A stretch of 64,000 nucleotides of DNA from Blastocatellia bacterium UBA7656 (lineage in GTDB: Bacteria > Acidobacteriota > Blastocatellia > UBA7656), in the NCBI GenBank assembly GCA_002483445.1, contig DLHY01000150.1:71397-135396 (forward strand), in the 5' to 3' direction. The position numbers and the translations under genes are program-made. Below the pieces are notes generated by a model that was not told the origin of the DNA, searched no databases, and saw only the letters and a list, made by a program, of their open reading frames with translations. This document shows, one piece after another, positions 1-8,374 of the stretch (position 1 is the first letter of the stretch; each line of letters begins with the position of its first letter).

Positions 1-478
<478 letters not shown>

Positions 479-484
479 AATCCC

Positions 485-991
485 TCATCCTTTGGAGACG
501 ATGATTTCATCGCCGCGAGTATTAACAATGTATTCTTCGAGCGGGCGCGGAGGAGGCCCGCCAATGTTTTGACCGTTTAGGTTGTATTGCCCGTTATGAC
601 AGGCGCACCATATCTGTTTCGATTCAGGCTGATACTGAACTATGCAATCGAGATGGGTGCAGACGGCGGAGAATGCCTTCACCTCTCCCGAAGAGGTGCG
701 CAGGATTAGGCCCGGTTTGTTGCCAAACTTGAAAATCTTTCCTGAGTTGGCTGCAAGCTCACTGACCTTTCCGGCAACGACAGAATTCTGCGCCGCCTCG
801 ATGACTTCAGGCGGAGTGATGAATCTGATTATCGGATAAAAGATGGCCACGAGCGTCGCCCCGAAACTCGTCCCCAGCAGATAATTGAGGAACCGCCGTC
901 TGCCCGGATTCTCAATCGCCCTTTCTGCCGTCGCCGCACGGTTCGGGCAGTTCTCGCACTCGCCATTCTTCTTATGATTCACGTTTCCCAT
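485..991 (-). CDS. Rieske 2Fe-2S protein of a bc-type complex
   Basis: This 168-residue Rieske iron-sulfur subunit would pass electrons from quinol to cytochrome c in a membrane bc complex. It has one N-terminal membrane helix (about residues 36-58) after an Arg-rich stretch (NPGRRRF), which fits a Tat-type anchored Rieske protein. The cluster ligands are in two boxes, CTHLDC (111-116) and CACHNG (129-134): the first Cys and His of each bind iron and the remaining Cys pair forms the usual disulfide. A Gly-Pro loop (GGPPPRPL) follows, as expected. An extra CENC pair at residues 12-15, before the membrane helix, is not part of the standard fold. GAGGGG precedes the ATG. The gene lies between the cytochrome c gene and cytochrome b. 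Confidence 0.95.
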   Translation of the reverse strand: MGNVNHKKNGECENCPNRAATAERAIENPGRRRFLNYLLGTSFGATLVAIFYPIIRFITPPEVIEAAQNSVVAGKVSELAANSGKIFKFGNKPGLILRTSSGEVKAFSAVCTHLDCIVQYQPESKQIWCACHNGQYNLNGQNIGGPPPRPLEEYIVNTRGDEIIVSKG

Positions 992-1012
992 AGCCCCTCA
1001 CGAAAGTCTGGT

Positions 1013-1054
1013 GTCAGAAGTCAGAAGTCAGAAGTCAGAAGTCAGAAGTCAGAA
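1013..1054. repeat. Heptamer tandem repeat, 6 copies of GTCAGAA
   Basis: Six perfect head-to-tail copies of the 7-mer GTCAGAA lie between the cytochrome c and Rieske genes. The same 7-mer recurs three times, with short spacers, just upstream of the regulator at 48,180-48,215. This is one of several different heptamer arrays in the window. Confidence 0.95.
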
Positions 1055-1095
1055 TAAAACCACTGACCACCGACCACTGCTATAGCGATTCAACG

Positions 1096-1449
1096 CTACC
1101 CGGCAAGTTTGCGTATGAAGGCGACAAGCTCCTGAACCTGCTGCTGATTGAGGCTCTTTTCGTATGGAGGCATTTTCCCTTTGCCTTTGGAGATGACTGC
1201 TGTCAATTGAGCGTCTGACTGACCCTGAACGTCAGCCGAGCGCAGATCGCGAACCTTGAGCTTCTTTCCCATCACCGTGTTGCCGCTCCCATCCGCGCCG
1301 TGGCAGGCCGCGCACTTCGCCTTGAAAAGCGTAGCCACATCGAATGCAGGGCTGCCTGTCGCCTCGGACGAACTCAGTAAAATCGCAGCCATCGCGACCA
1401 TCAGGAATGCCAGAACTATTGACGCTGATCTTTTCACCGATGAATTCAT
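1096..1449 (-). CDS. Exported mono-heme cytochrome c
   Basis: A 117-residue c-type cytochrome, probably periplasmic or anchored by an uncleaved signal. Residues 1-30 form a signal peptide or signal anchor (KRSASIVLAFLMVAMAAILL). CAACH at 46-50 is the CxxCH heme-binding motif and Met93 in KGKMPPY is the likely distal ligand, as in class I cytochromes. I start at the ATG at 1449 (MNSSVKRS) because it follows GGGGGAAGAC and gives a clean signal sequence. An upstream ATG at 1515 would add 22 residues without a Shine-Dalgarno sequence. It is the first gene of the operon with the Rieske and cytochrome b genes, so it is probably the electron acceptor or an integral subunit of that bc complex. Confidence 0.92.
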   Translation of the reverse strand: MNSSVKRSASIVLAFLMVAMAAILLSSSEATGSPAFDVATLFKAKCAACHGADGSGNTVMGKKLKVRDLRSADVQGQSDAQLTAVISKGKGKMPPYEKSLNQQQVQELVAFIRKLAG

Positions 1450-1616
1450 GTCTTCCCCCTTTATCAACATATTTATCGCGCTTCGCGGTAGCGCCTTTTG
1501 CATTACAAACGGCATTCCATAGCGCGAGAGGTTGAAGCGGTGACTGTTTAATGGCGATTCAATAAGCAGTTAGAAGATAGTCGGCATCGCAATCGAGATA
1601 GTGAAGTCGGGCTTGA

Positions 1617-1709
1617 GTGTCCCCGCTTGTCCCACAGGTTGGAAGCCATGGAGTGATTATCAATGATTGCGCCAGATAGCGTGGGACAGGAATGCACACC
1701 AGCGGACAC
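1617..1709. promoter_or_regulatory. Imperfect inverted repeat in intergenic region
   Basis: CTTGTCCCAC (1626-1635) faces GTGGGACAGG (1681-1690), 9 of 10 paired, flanked by GTGTCCCCGC (1617-1626) and GCGGACAC (1702-1709). It lies between the regulator gene's 3' end and the cytochrome c start. It could be an operator or upstream activating site for the respiratory operon, or the regulator's terminator. There is no T-run and I see no convincing sigma-54 -24/-12 pair beside it. Confidence 0.3.
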
Positions 1710-1726
1710 AACAACGGAGCGGATTT

Positions 1727-3094
1727 CTAAATACGACGGAATTGCTCAACATCGATTCCGAATTTTTTTGCGAGCCGATAGATCATCTTGCGCGTCATCC
1801 CGGCCTCGGCTGCGGCTTCCGACACATTGCCTCTGTGTCGGCGAAGCAGTTCGACCAGAAAAGGCTTTTCCACCGATTCAGATTGTTTCTCTCTCATAAC
1901 GGAGAAAGAGAGTTCTTCGTCGCCCTTGAGATGATCGGGCAGGTCGGAGAATTCGACCGAAGTTCCTTCGCCCAGCAGCACCGCGTGCTGGATGACGTTT
2001 TGCAACTCGCGCACATTTCCCGGCCAGTTGTAGGTGAGGAACAACTCCATCACTTCGGGCGAAAGCGAAGTGGCCGAGCGGTGATACTGCTCGTTGAATG
2101 ATCGCAGAAAATGATTTGCCAGCAGCGGTATGTCTTCTCTCCGGTTTCTCAATGCAGGCAACTGAAGGGTGATGACATTGAGTCGGTAGTAAAGTTCTTC
2201 GCGAAAATTCTTGCTGGCTATTTCTGCTCTAAGGTCGCGGCTGGTCGCTGCAAGCACGCGAATATCGACTGAGATCATCTTCTCCGATCCCAGTCGGCGC
2301 AGTTCGCGCTCCTGCAACGCGCGCAGGAGTTTCGTTTGAAGAGTGAGCGTAAGTTCTCCGATTTCGTCCAGAAACAGCGTGCCGGTGTGAGCCAGTTCCA
2401 ACAGCCCGCGCGTCATCTGACTGGCTCCGGTGAATGCGCCTTTTTCATGCCCGAACAATTCGCTCTCAAGGAGGTTTTCCGGCAGCGCGGCGCAATCCAC
2501 TGCAATGAACGGTTTGTCCTGACGAAAACTATGCGCGTGAATGGTGCGGGCGATTAGCTCTTTGCCGGTGCCGGTCTCGCCCAGTATGAGGATGTTGGCG
2601 TCGCTGCGCATGACTTTTTGAAGCGTGCTGAAAACTTTCCGCATCGCTTCAGACGTGCCGATGATTTTATCGAAGCCGCGATTGAGGGTGAGTTGCTCGC
2701 GGAGGTTGAGGTTTTCCTCTACGAGAGACCTGTGATTGAGGGCGCGTTCGACTGCGAGGCGGAGTTGATCTGCGGTGAAAGGCTTTGCCAGATAATCGAA
2801 CGCTCCGCGTTTGATCGCTTCGACGGCGGTATCGAGAGTGGCGAAGGCCGTAAACATTATTATCATCATCGAAGGATCAACAGAGCGCGCGAGGCTGACG
2901 ATCTCCATCCCCGTGCGGCCCGGCATTCTCAAATCGACGAAGAAAAGATCGTAGCGACTGGATTTGAGCGCGTTCAACGCTTCAGCGCCGTCCGAAGCAG
3001 TGGCGACTTCATATCCGGCGCGCTCAAGAATCTTGCGACAACTGATGAGAATTTCCTTCTCATCGTCTGCGATCAGAATGCGGGCAGAAGCCAT
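1727..3094 (-). CDS. NtrC-family sigma-54-dependent response regulator
   Basis: This 455-residue protein has the full NtrC layout: a receiver domain (1-120) with the phospho-acceptor Asp54 in FFVDLRMPG and Lys104, a sigma-54 interaction AAA+ domain with Walker A GETGTGKE (172-179) and the sigma-54 contact loop GAFTGA (219-224), and a C-terminal Fis-type helix-turn-helix (about 410-450). It should activate sigma-54 promoters after phosphorylation by the neighbouring kinase, whose stop lies 2 bases from this start. The intact GAFTGA loop argues for true sigma-54 dependence. Targets are unknown. The next genes downstream are the bc-type respiratory operon, which makes respiration a reasonable but unproven target. 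Confidence 0.93.
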   Translation of the reverse strand: MASARILIADDEKEILISCRKILERAGYEVATASDGAEALNALKSSRYDLFFVDLRMPGRTGMEIVSLARSVDPSMMIIMFTAFATLDTAVEAIKRGAFDYLAKPFTADQLRLAVERALNHRSLVEENLNLREQLTLNRGFDKIIGTSEAMRKVFSTLQKVMRSDANILILGETGTGKELIARTIHAHSFRQDKPFIAVDCAALPENLLESELFGHEKGAFTGASQMTRGLLELAHTGTLFLDEIGELTLTLQTKLLRALQERELRRLGSEKMISVDIRVLAATSRDLRAEIASKNFREELYYRLNVITLQLPALRNRREDIPLLANHFLRSFNEQYHRSATSLSPEVMELFLTYNWPGNVRELQNVIQHAVLLGEGTSVEFSDLPDHLKGDEELSFSVMREKQSESVEKPFLVELLRRHRGNVSEAAAEAGMTRKMIYRLAKKFGIDVEQFRRI

Positions 3095-3096
3095 GA

Positions 3097-5109
3097 TTAT
3101 TCCTCCGCTGGTAGAAGGATGACGAAGGTCGTTCCCCGGCCCGGTTCGCTCTCGACGGTTATCGTCCCGTCATGCTCGGTGATGATGCCATGCACGATGG
3201 AGAGTCCAAGCCCCGTGCCTTTGCCTACTTCTTTAGTGGTGAAAAAAGGATCGAAGACGCGAGAGAGATTTTCGCTATTGATTCCCGCGCCGGTATCGGA
3301 GATTTCCAGGCGCATACGATCAGGTCGCCCAACTTCTCTGCCAGCGTGGATTCGCAGCGTCCCGCCGTCCATCATCGCGTCTATTGCGTTGCGATACAGA
3401 TTTTCAAGCGCGCGAATGAGGCTTTCTTCATCCGCCAAAGCGCGCGGCAGACGGGGCGGCAAATTTTTTCCCACCGCGATATGATTCGCTTCAAGAGCGT
3501 CCCTGACAACCAGCAGGCTGTTTTCGATCACGCGATCCATCTCAGTCGGCCTGATTCGGCGCACCTGCGGACGCGAGAAGGAAAGAAGATTGCTCGTTAT
3601 GCGGGCGATGCGTTGCGCCTGAGTCACTATGGCCTGCAGGTCTTCGCGGTCGCTCGTTGAAACGCTCTGGTCGCCATCGGAGAGGAGGAAGCTCGCCCGA
3701 CTGAGAATGGTAGTGGCAGGATTGTTGATTTCATGCGCTACGCCGGTTGCAAGCTGGCCGATGGCGGCGAGTTTCGATGATTGCATAAGCTTTTGATGAG
3801 CCTCTTCTATTTCGAGAGCCTGATGACCTATCGTCTGGCTTGCGCCCTTCACGACAAGTCCGATCATAAATGTGGATAAGACGACTATCCCTGTGAAAAG
3901 CGCAAATATGATGATGATACGTTTGCGAATGTGGCGATCCAGAACTTCGCGCGTGCCATAGAACTCCACCGCGCCCGGCCCTGCTTCAACCAGAGGAAGA
4001 GACTGGATGAGAAAGTATTCTCCGGCTCCCAACTGCGATGACGGGTTTGCATCCGGCAGCGTCCTGACGCTTTGAGTGATTTCGCTGTTGTCGCCGATTT
4101 CAAACATGGCCACATCGCTGCCTGAAGTGATGCGCACGATTTTCAATTCCGGTATGTGGCCCAGGCCGAGCCTCGCCCGTTGAATAAAATCTTCACGCTC
4201 GATGATCGCTGTCAGCCCCCTGTTTTCACGTCCGAGATGATCGACGTTGGCGCGCACAAGCTCCGCAAGCTCATCGCTTCGAGAGCGAATGCCAGTGAGA
4301 TAATCGATTTTTTCGGTTTGAGTAATGACGAGAATCATCATGCTTGCAAGCAGTATGAAAGTGACCTGAAGGCCCACGAATACCCGGTCGAACAAATCCC
4401 GGCTGGTTTCGCCAATAGCTAAGGCGAGCGTGAGAAGCGCAAGCGACCAGGTGAACTGTTCAAGGTTCCACGTAATAGTCGCGGCTCTTTCGCCCATCTC
4501 CGCGAAAGAAGCTATGCGCAACGAGGCCGCCACTACAAGGATGAACAGAGCGCCTCGGGCGAAATTGTGCCTGCCGAGCGGTCTGCGACGAAAGCAGGTA
4601 AAGGCGAAAACGAGCAAAAGCAGGTTGAGGAAACCTGCTGCGAGGTTTGCAATCATGTGGAATGAAGGCGAGGCTCTGGCAGCAATGATCAGGATCACTG
4701 CCGACAGCCACAAAAGCGCGAGAATCAAATACGCAGCATCGCTCCGGCCGCGCGACCTTACCGAGGATTGATTGATTGCAGGGCGCTCGTAGGCGCTCGC
4801 TATCAGCATCAACCATGCGCTGGCCTGAAGCGTGTGAATAATCAGATCGAAAGAACCTTCTGCATAAAGCCTTCGAAAGAAAAAAAACGCTCCGGCAAAG
4901 ATCGCGCCGAGCGCGAATGAAGCGCCCAGGAATGAAAACGCCAGAAGCAGGAAGAGCCTGCCCTTTTCGCCGGAAGGAGTGATATGCGCGCGCCATCCTC
5001 TTACAATGACCAGAACGATCACGCCGCACAGGAGCAGATTGAACAGATTCAGCACGAACCTGTTATCGAAGGTGCGAGAGAACAACTCGATTTTGTCCAG
5101 AAACTCCAT
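3097..5109 (-). CDS. Membrane sensor histidine kinase
   Basis: A 670-residue sensor kinase. The N-terminal half has about seven or eight hydrophobic segments up to roughly residue 265, then an approximately 130-residue soluble, probably extracytoplasmic stretch, then another helix (IIIIFALFTGIVVLSTFMIGL) leading into the cytoplasm. A HisKA domain follows with the H-box ATGVAHEINNP, then an ATPase domain with N-box (NLYRNAID), G1 (DTGAGI), F-box (DPFFTTK) and G2 (GTGLGLSI). The enzyme autophosphorylates on the H-box histidine and passes phosphate to the NtrC-type regulator translated 2 bases downstream. The multi-helix sensor resembles kinases that sense membrane-linked signals, but I do not recognise the ligand. 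A palindrome about 225 bases upstream may control the pair. Confidence 0.93.
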   Translation of the reverse strand: MEFLDKIELFSRTFDNRFVLNLFNLLLCGVIVLVIVRGWRAHITPSGEKGRLFLLLAFSFLGASFALGAIFAGAFFFFRRLYAEGSFDLIIHTLQASAWLMLIASAYERPAINQSSVRSRGRSDAAYLILALLWLSAVILIIAARASPSFHMIANLAAGFLNLLLLVFAFTCFRRRPLGRHNFARGALFILVVAASLRIASFAEMGERAATITWNLEQFTWSLALLTLALAIGETSRDLFDRVFVGLQVTFILLASMMILVITQTEKIDYLTGIRSRSDELAELVRANVDHLGRENRGLTAIIEREDFIQRARLGLGHIPELKIVRITSGSDVAMFEIGDNSEITQSVRTLPDANPSSQLGAGEYFLIQSLPLVEAGPGAVEFYGTREVLDRHIRKRIIIIFALFTGIVVLSTFMIGLVVKGASQTIGHQALEIEEAHQKLMQSSKLAAIGQLATGVAHEINNPATTILSRASFLLSDGDQSVSTSDREDLQAIVTQAQRIARITSNLLSFSRPQVRRIRPTEMDRVIENSLLVVRDALEANHIAVGKNLPPRLPRALADEESLIRALENLYRNAIDAMMDGGTLRIHAGREVGRPDRMRLEISDTGAGINSENLSRVFDPFFTTKEVGKGTGLGLSIVHGIITEHDGTITVESEPGRGTTFVILLPAEE

Positions 5110-5333
5110 CCTGCCTGCCGCGCTCCTTTTCCTGCGGAGACAACAGTGACAAACTCTCCATATCTTAACGCGCTTGCAGCGGAAGAGAATCGCGCCGTCA
5201 GTGATCGCCGCATCAGCCTCAATCAGCGAGCAGGGAAATATTCGAGGCGCAATCCAGCAGACGCGCCTTTGGGATTTCTCGCCTGAAAAGACAGGTTACT
5301 GCATTTTCCGGGAGGTCGCGGTGAGAGGTGTCA

Positions 5334-5365
5334 ACCGATCAAGTGACAGCCGTCACATGATCGGT
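5334..5365. promoter_or_regulatory. Near-perfect palindrome with a CRP/FNR-like core
   Basis: Arms 5334-5347 and 5352-5365 pair at 13 of 14 positions around a 4-base centre. The core reads GTGA-N6-TCAC, the classic CRP-family half-site spacing, extended outward by GATCA/TGATC. It lies about 225 bases upstream of the kinase start and 87 bases past the acyl-CoA dehydrogenase stop. On the plus strand a short T-run follows it, but no plus-strand gene precedes it, so an operator is more likely than a terminator. The rest of the 5110-5451 interval shows no supported gene. Confidence 0.5.
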
Positions 5366-5384
5366 CGTTTTTCTATCGAGTTCA

Positions 5385-5463
5385 GAGAGTCTGCTCAATG
5401 TGGAGTGCGGAATGTGGAGATTTTATTCCGCATTCCGCATTCGAGGGACTCTCAAGACTCGAT
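5385..5463. repeat. Composite intergenic repeat with stop codon embedded
   Basis: Read on the minus strand, this is GAGTCTTGAGAGTC followed by GAATGCGGAATGCGGAAT and its approximate inverse, forming a hairpin. The TGA stop of the acyl-CoA dehydrogenase lies inside GAGTCTTGAGAGTC. A closely similar unit ends the symporter gene at 35,715-35,805. Confidence 0.75.
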
Positions 5464-6588
5464 GGACTTCAACACCTGACTGGCAATAACGAGCTTTTGA
5501 ATCTCGGAAGTGCCTTCGTAAATTCGCAACGCGCGCACTTCCCTGTAAAGCCGCTCGACCACTGCGCCCGATACAACGCCCGCGCCGCCGTGAATCTGAA
5601 CCGCGTGATCGATTACGCGCTGCGCCGCTTCCGTCGCATACAATTTCGCCATCGCCGATTCTATCGTCACGCGCTCCGCTCCGCTGTCCTTCTTCCACGC
5701 CGCTCGATAAACCAGAAGACGAGCGGCCTCAAGCTCAGTAGCCATCTCCGCGATCTTCATTTGTGTCGCCTGAAATTCGGCTATCGGGCGACCGAACTGC
5801 ACGCGCCGCTTTGCATAACTCACCGCCTCATCCAGAGCGCGCCACGCGAGTCCGACAGCCGCCGCTCCGACAGTCGGGCGAAAAGTATCGAGTGTGGCCA
5901 TCGCTATGCGAAACCCCTGACCCTCTTCGCCCAGCAGATTCGACGCGGGGATTTTGCAATTGTTGAAAGCTATCGTTCCGATGGGGTGAGGCGCGATCAG
6001 ATCGATTTTCCCCTCGAAAGAAAACCCCGGCGTGTCGCGCTCGACGACGAAAGCCGATATGCCTTTCGCGCCCCGATCCATGTCAGTCTTCGTAAACACG
6101 GTGTAAAAGTCGGCAAGCCCCGCATTCGAGATGAATGTCTTGCGGCCCTCGATCACATAATCCGCGCCGTCGCGACGCGCAGTTGTTTTTATCGCCGACA
6201 CGTCTGATCCGGCATCAGGCTCGGTGATGGCGAAAGCCGCGATCATTTTCCCGTCCGCCACGCGGGGCAGGAAACGTTCTTTCATTTCGTTCGATCCTGC
6301 AACGAGGATGGGGAAACTGCCAAGCCCCTGCATGACGAACATCAGATCGGCGAGCGCGGACTCGTAAGAGAGCCGCTCGCGTATGACGCACAGCGCGCGA
6401 ACGTCGAGCGATGAAGGCGAATCACTGGTTGTATAATTCAGCAACCCTTCGCTTGCGAGCGCGGCGACTAGCTCTCGCGATTGTTCCTCCTCGCTGCCTT
6501 CGATCTCAGTCACCCGGTCGCTGGCGAATCGGCGAACCTGTCGGGCAAGCTCTCGGTGCTTCTCTTCGAGAAAAGGCGTGTCTGTCAT
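5452..6588 (-). CDS. Acyl-CoA dehydrogenase
   Basis: A 378-residue FAD-dependent acyl-CoA dehydrogenase of ordinary length, catalysing alpha,beta-desaturation of an acyl-CoA and passing electrons to ETF. The family's signature segments are present: AFAITEPDAGSD and a following ITSxxxA-like segment (KTFISNAGLADFY) for FAD binding in the middle, RVQFGRPIAEFQ in the C-terminal helical domain, and the closing QIHGGAGVV...YREVRALRIYEGTSEIQK region. The last contains the Glu (YEGT) that acts as catalytic base in many members. The substrate cannot be told from sequence. The start ATG lies inside a degenerate ACAAATG heptamer array. The last residues and stop are provided by a dispersed repeat. Confidence 0.93.
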   Translation of the reverse strand: MTDTPFLEEKHRELARQVRRFASDRVTEIEGSEEEQSRELVAALASEGLLNYTTSDSPSSLDVRALCVIRERLSYESALADLMFVMQGLGSFPILVAGSNEMKERFLPRVADGKMIAAFAITEPDAGSDVSAIKTTARRDGADYVIEGRKTFISNAGLADFYTVFTKTDMDRGAKGISAFVVERDTPGFSFEGKIDLIAPHPIGTIAFNNCKIPASNLLGEEGQGFRIAMATLDTFRPTVGAAAVGLAWRALDEAVSYAKRRVQFGRPIAEFQATQMKIAEMATELEAARLLVYRAAWKKDSGAERVTIESAMAKLYATEAAQRVIDHAVQIHGGAGVVSGAVVERLYREVRALRIYEGTSEIQKLVIASQVLKSIES

Positions 6589-6612
6589 TTGTCATTTGTC
6601 CTTTGTTATTCG
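6586..6612. repeat. Short degenerate heptamer array over a start codon
   Basis: On the minus strand ACAAAGG is followed by two copies of ACAAATG and then ACAG. The second ACAAATG contains the start codon of the acyl-CoA dehydrogenase, and AAAGGA in the first unit can act as its ribosome binding site. Confidence 0.6.
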
Positions 6613-6634
6613 TGTTTCAACACAAGAGCCATTT

Positions 6635-6721
6635 AATAGAACGCGGATAATACGGATGCGGCGGATCAACACGGATCAGATCAGCGTAAATCCGCCTGAT
6701 CCGCGTTATCTGCGTTCTATT
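6635..6721. repeat. Palindromic GATCCGCG-type intergenic repeat
   Basis: Arms AATAGAACGCGGATAA (6635-6650) and its inverse (6706-6721) pair at 15 of 16 positions. The interior has several CGGATCA/TGATCCGC words. Related units are at 29,287-29,360 and 32,200-32,278. It lies between the acyl-CoA dehydrogenase start and the glpD stop. Confidence 0.8.
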
Positions 6722-6748
6722 CTTCTCCTACCAAACCGGCGCATTGGA

Positions 6749-8374
6749 TCAATCGAAGTCGAGAAGACTCGAAATAATTTCTGCCTGTGATTTGCCGTGA
6801 TCGCGATCAATCAGCGCGATTCGCGTTCGTCGCTCAAGAAAATCCTCAGATGTGGTGGCCATCTCGTATCGAGCGGCGTAGACGACTTCAGCCCTGATAT
6901 GCGGCAGCGTGGCGATGAGCGGCATTTTCAATTCATCCTGCTCACGCGCAATCTGAAGAACCCTGCGATAGTTCCCGCCGTAGTTTCGCATCAGGTGTCT
7001 TACGGTCTCAACCGAGAGGCCGAATTCTTGCGCTTCTTTTTCAACGTCGTCATCTGCCGCTCCGCCCGCAATCCCGATTGTCGCAGTCAGGCTGCCACGT
7101 CGTGCGGGGTCGAGTTTTCTCCCTCCGCGCTCAAGCCTCTTTACAGTCGCATCGACGACGCGCTCGGCCATTCGGCGATATGTCGTCAGCTTGCCGCCTG
7201 TAACGGAAATCAAACCCGAAGAGCTTTCGATTATTTCATCCTTGCGCGAGAGGTCTTTCGTAGAATCGTTGTTTCCCGCAACGAGAGGTCTGAGTCCCGC
7301 GAATGCGCTGATGACATCCTCTCTCGAAAGGCGCGACGCAGGAAAGGCTTTGGCAGCCGATTCTACGACTCGGTTGATTTCTTCCTCATCGGCCTGCGGA
7401 TCGTCGAAGTTCCCTCGATAGTCGGTGTCTGTAGTTCCAATCAGGGTTCTTCCGTGCCACGGGATGACGAAAAGAAATCGATGCTCGCCGATGGAAGGTA
7501 TAAGCACGGCTGTCTGCGCTTTGATTTTTTCCTGCGGCACAAGTATGTGAATCCCCTTAGACGGACGAATTCGAAGGGCTGAATCTTCGCCGATCATTCG
7601 CGCTATCTCTTCCGACCATACGCCCGCCGCATTTACAAACACTGTGGCTCTCAGTAGAAATCTGTTGCCCGTCAATGTGTCTTCAGCCTCGACTGCTGAA
7701 ATTCTTTCGTCGTCTTTTTGAAACCCGCGAGCCGTGACATAGTTCGCAATGGCCGCACCGTGAGAGGCCGCCGCTTTGATCACTTCGATCACGAGCCGCG
7801 TGTCATCAGTCAAACAATCATAGTAGAGAAACCCTCCCCGCAACCCCGCAGGATCGAGCGCGGGAGCAAGTTCGAGAATCTCATCGCGAGACAATCGGCG
7901 ATGCCGTGCGATGTTTTCTCTTCCGGCGAGAAAATCATAAAGCCACAATCCCAATCGCAGTTTCAGTTTGCTCGACCCTAACGGCGAAGGCTTCCCCCGC
8001 TCATAAACCGGAACCAGAAACGCGAGGGGCTTCGCCAGATGCGGAGCATTACGGAGAAGCGCGGCGCGCTCGCGCAGAGCTTCGCGAACAAGAGAGAATT
8101 CGAAGTGTTCGAGGTAGCGAAGCCCGCCGTGAATGAGCTTCGATGAGCGCGAGCTTGTTCCCGATGCGAAGTCACGCTTTTCGATGAGCGCGACCGTAAG
8201 CCCGCGCGATGCCGCGTCCAGAGCGACGCCCGCGCCTGTTATGCCTCCGCCGATGATGGCGAGGTCGAAAGTTTCATGTCGCATCCGCTCGATATTTGAG
8301 GCGCGCGTGCGCAGAGAGAATTCTTTCGCCGTAAGGTTTTTGTTTGCGGCCTCAGACATGGAATCAGTATTCAC
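6749..8374 (-). CDS. glpD: Glycerol-3-phosphate dehydrogenase (FAD, GlpD-type)
   Basis: A 541-residue FAD enzyme oxidising sn-glycerol 3-phosphate to dihydroxyacetone phosphate, normally at the inner membrane with electrons going to quinone. The N-terminal dinucleotide fold IIGGGITGAGVALDAASRG (from about residue 40) and the segment TSSRSSKLIHGGLRYLEHF are signatures of GlpD, as are the later GVW motif and the FAGLRPLV segment. A C-terminal domain of about 130 residues is present. Two starts are possible: a GTG at 8374 that overlaps the previous stop (GTGA, favouring translational coupling) or an ATG 15 bases in (MSEAANK). It is cotranscribed with the DUF885 and proC genes. Confidence 0.93.
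   Translation of the reverse strand: MNTDSMSEAANKNLTAKEFSLRTRASNIERMRHETFDLAIIGGGITGAGVALDAASRGLTVALIEKRDFASGTSSRSSKLIHGGLRYLEHFEFSLVREALRERAALLRNAPHLAKPLAFLVPVYERGKPSPLGSSKLKLRLGLWLYDFLAGRENIARHRRLSRDEILELAPALDPAGLRGGFLYYDCLTDDTRLVIEVIKAAASHGAAIANYVTARGFQKDDERISAVEAEDTLTGNRFLLRATVFVNAAGVWSEEIARMIGEDSALRIRPSKGIHILVPQEKIKAQTAVLIPSIGEHRFLFVIPWHGRTLIGTTDTDYRGNFDDPQADEEEINRVVESAAKAFPASRLSREDVISAFAGLRPLVAGNNDSTKDLSRKDEIIESSSGLISVTGGKLTTYRRMAERVVDATVKRLERGGRKLDPARRGSLTATIGIAGGAADDDVEKEAQEFGLSVETVRHLMRNYGGNYRRVLQIAREQDELKMPLIATLPHIRAEVVYAARYEMATTSEDFLERRTRIALIDRDHGKSQAEIISSLLDFD

Noticed and set aside
1617..1709. A sigma-54 promoter controlled by the neighbouring NtrC-type regulator.
   Set aside because: A TGGCGCA/TTGAT pair is at roughly the right spacing, but the -12 GC is missing, so I call only the inverted repeat.
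5334..5365. The palindrome upstream of the sensor kinase as an intrinsic terminator of the acyl-CoA dehydrogenase gene.
   Set aside because: On the minus strand no T-run follows the hairpin. The only T-run is on the plus strand, where no gene precedes it.
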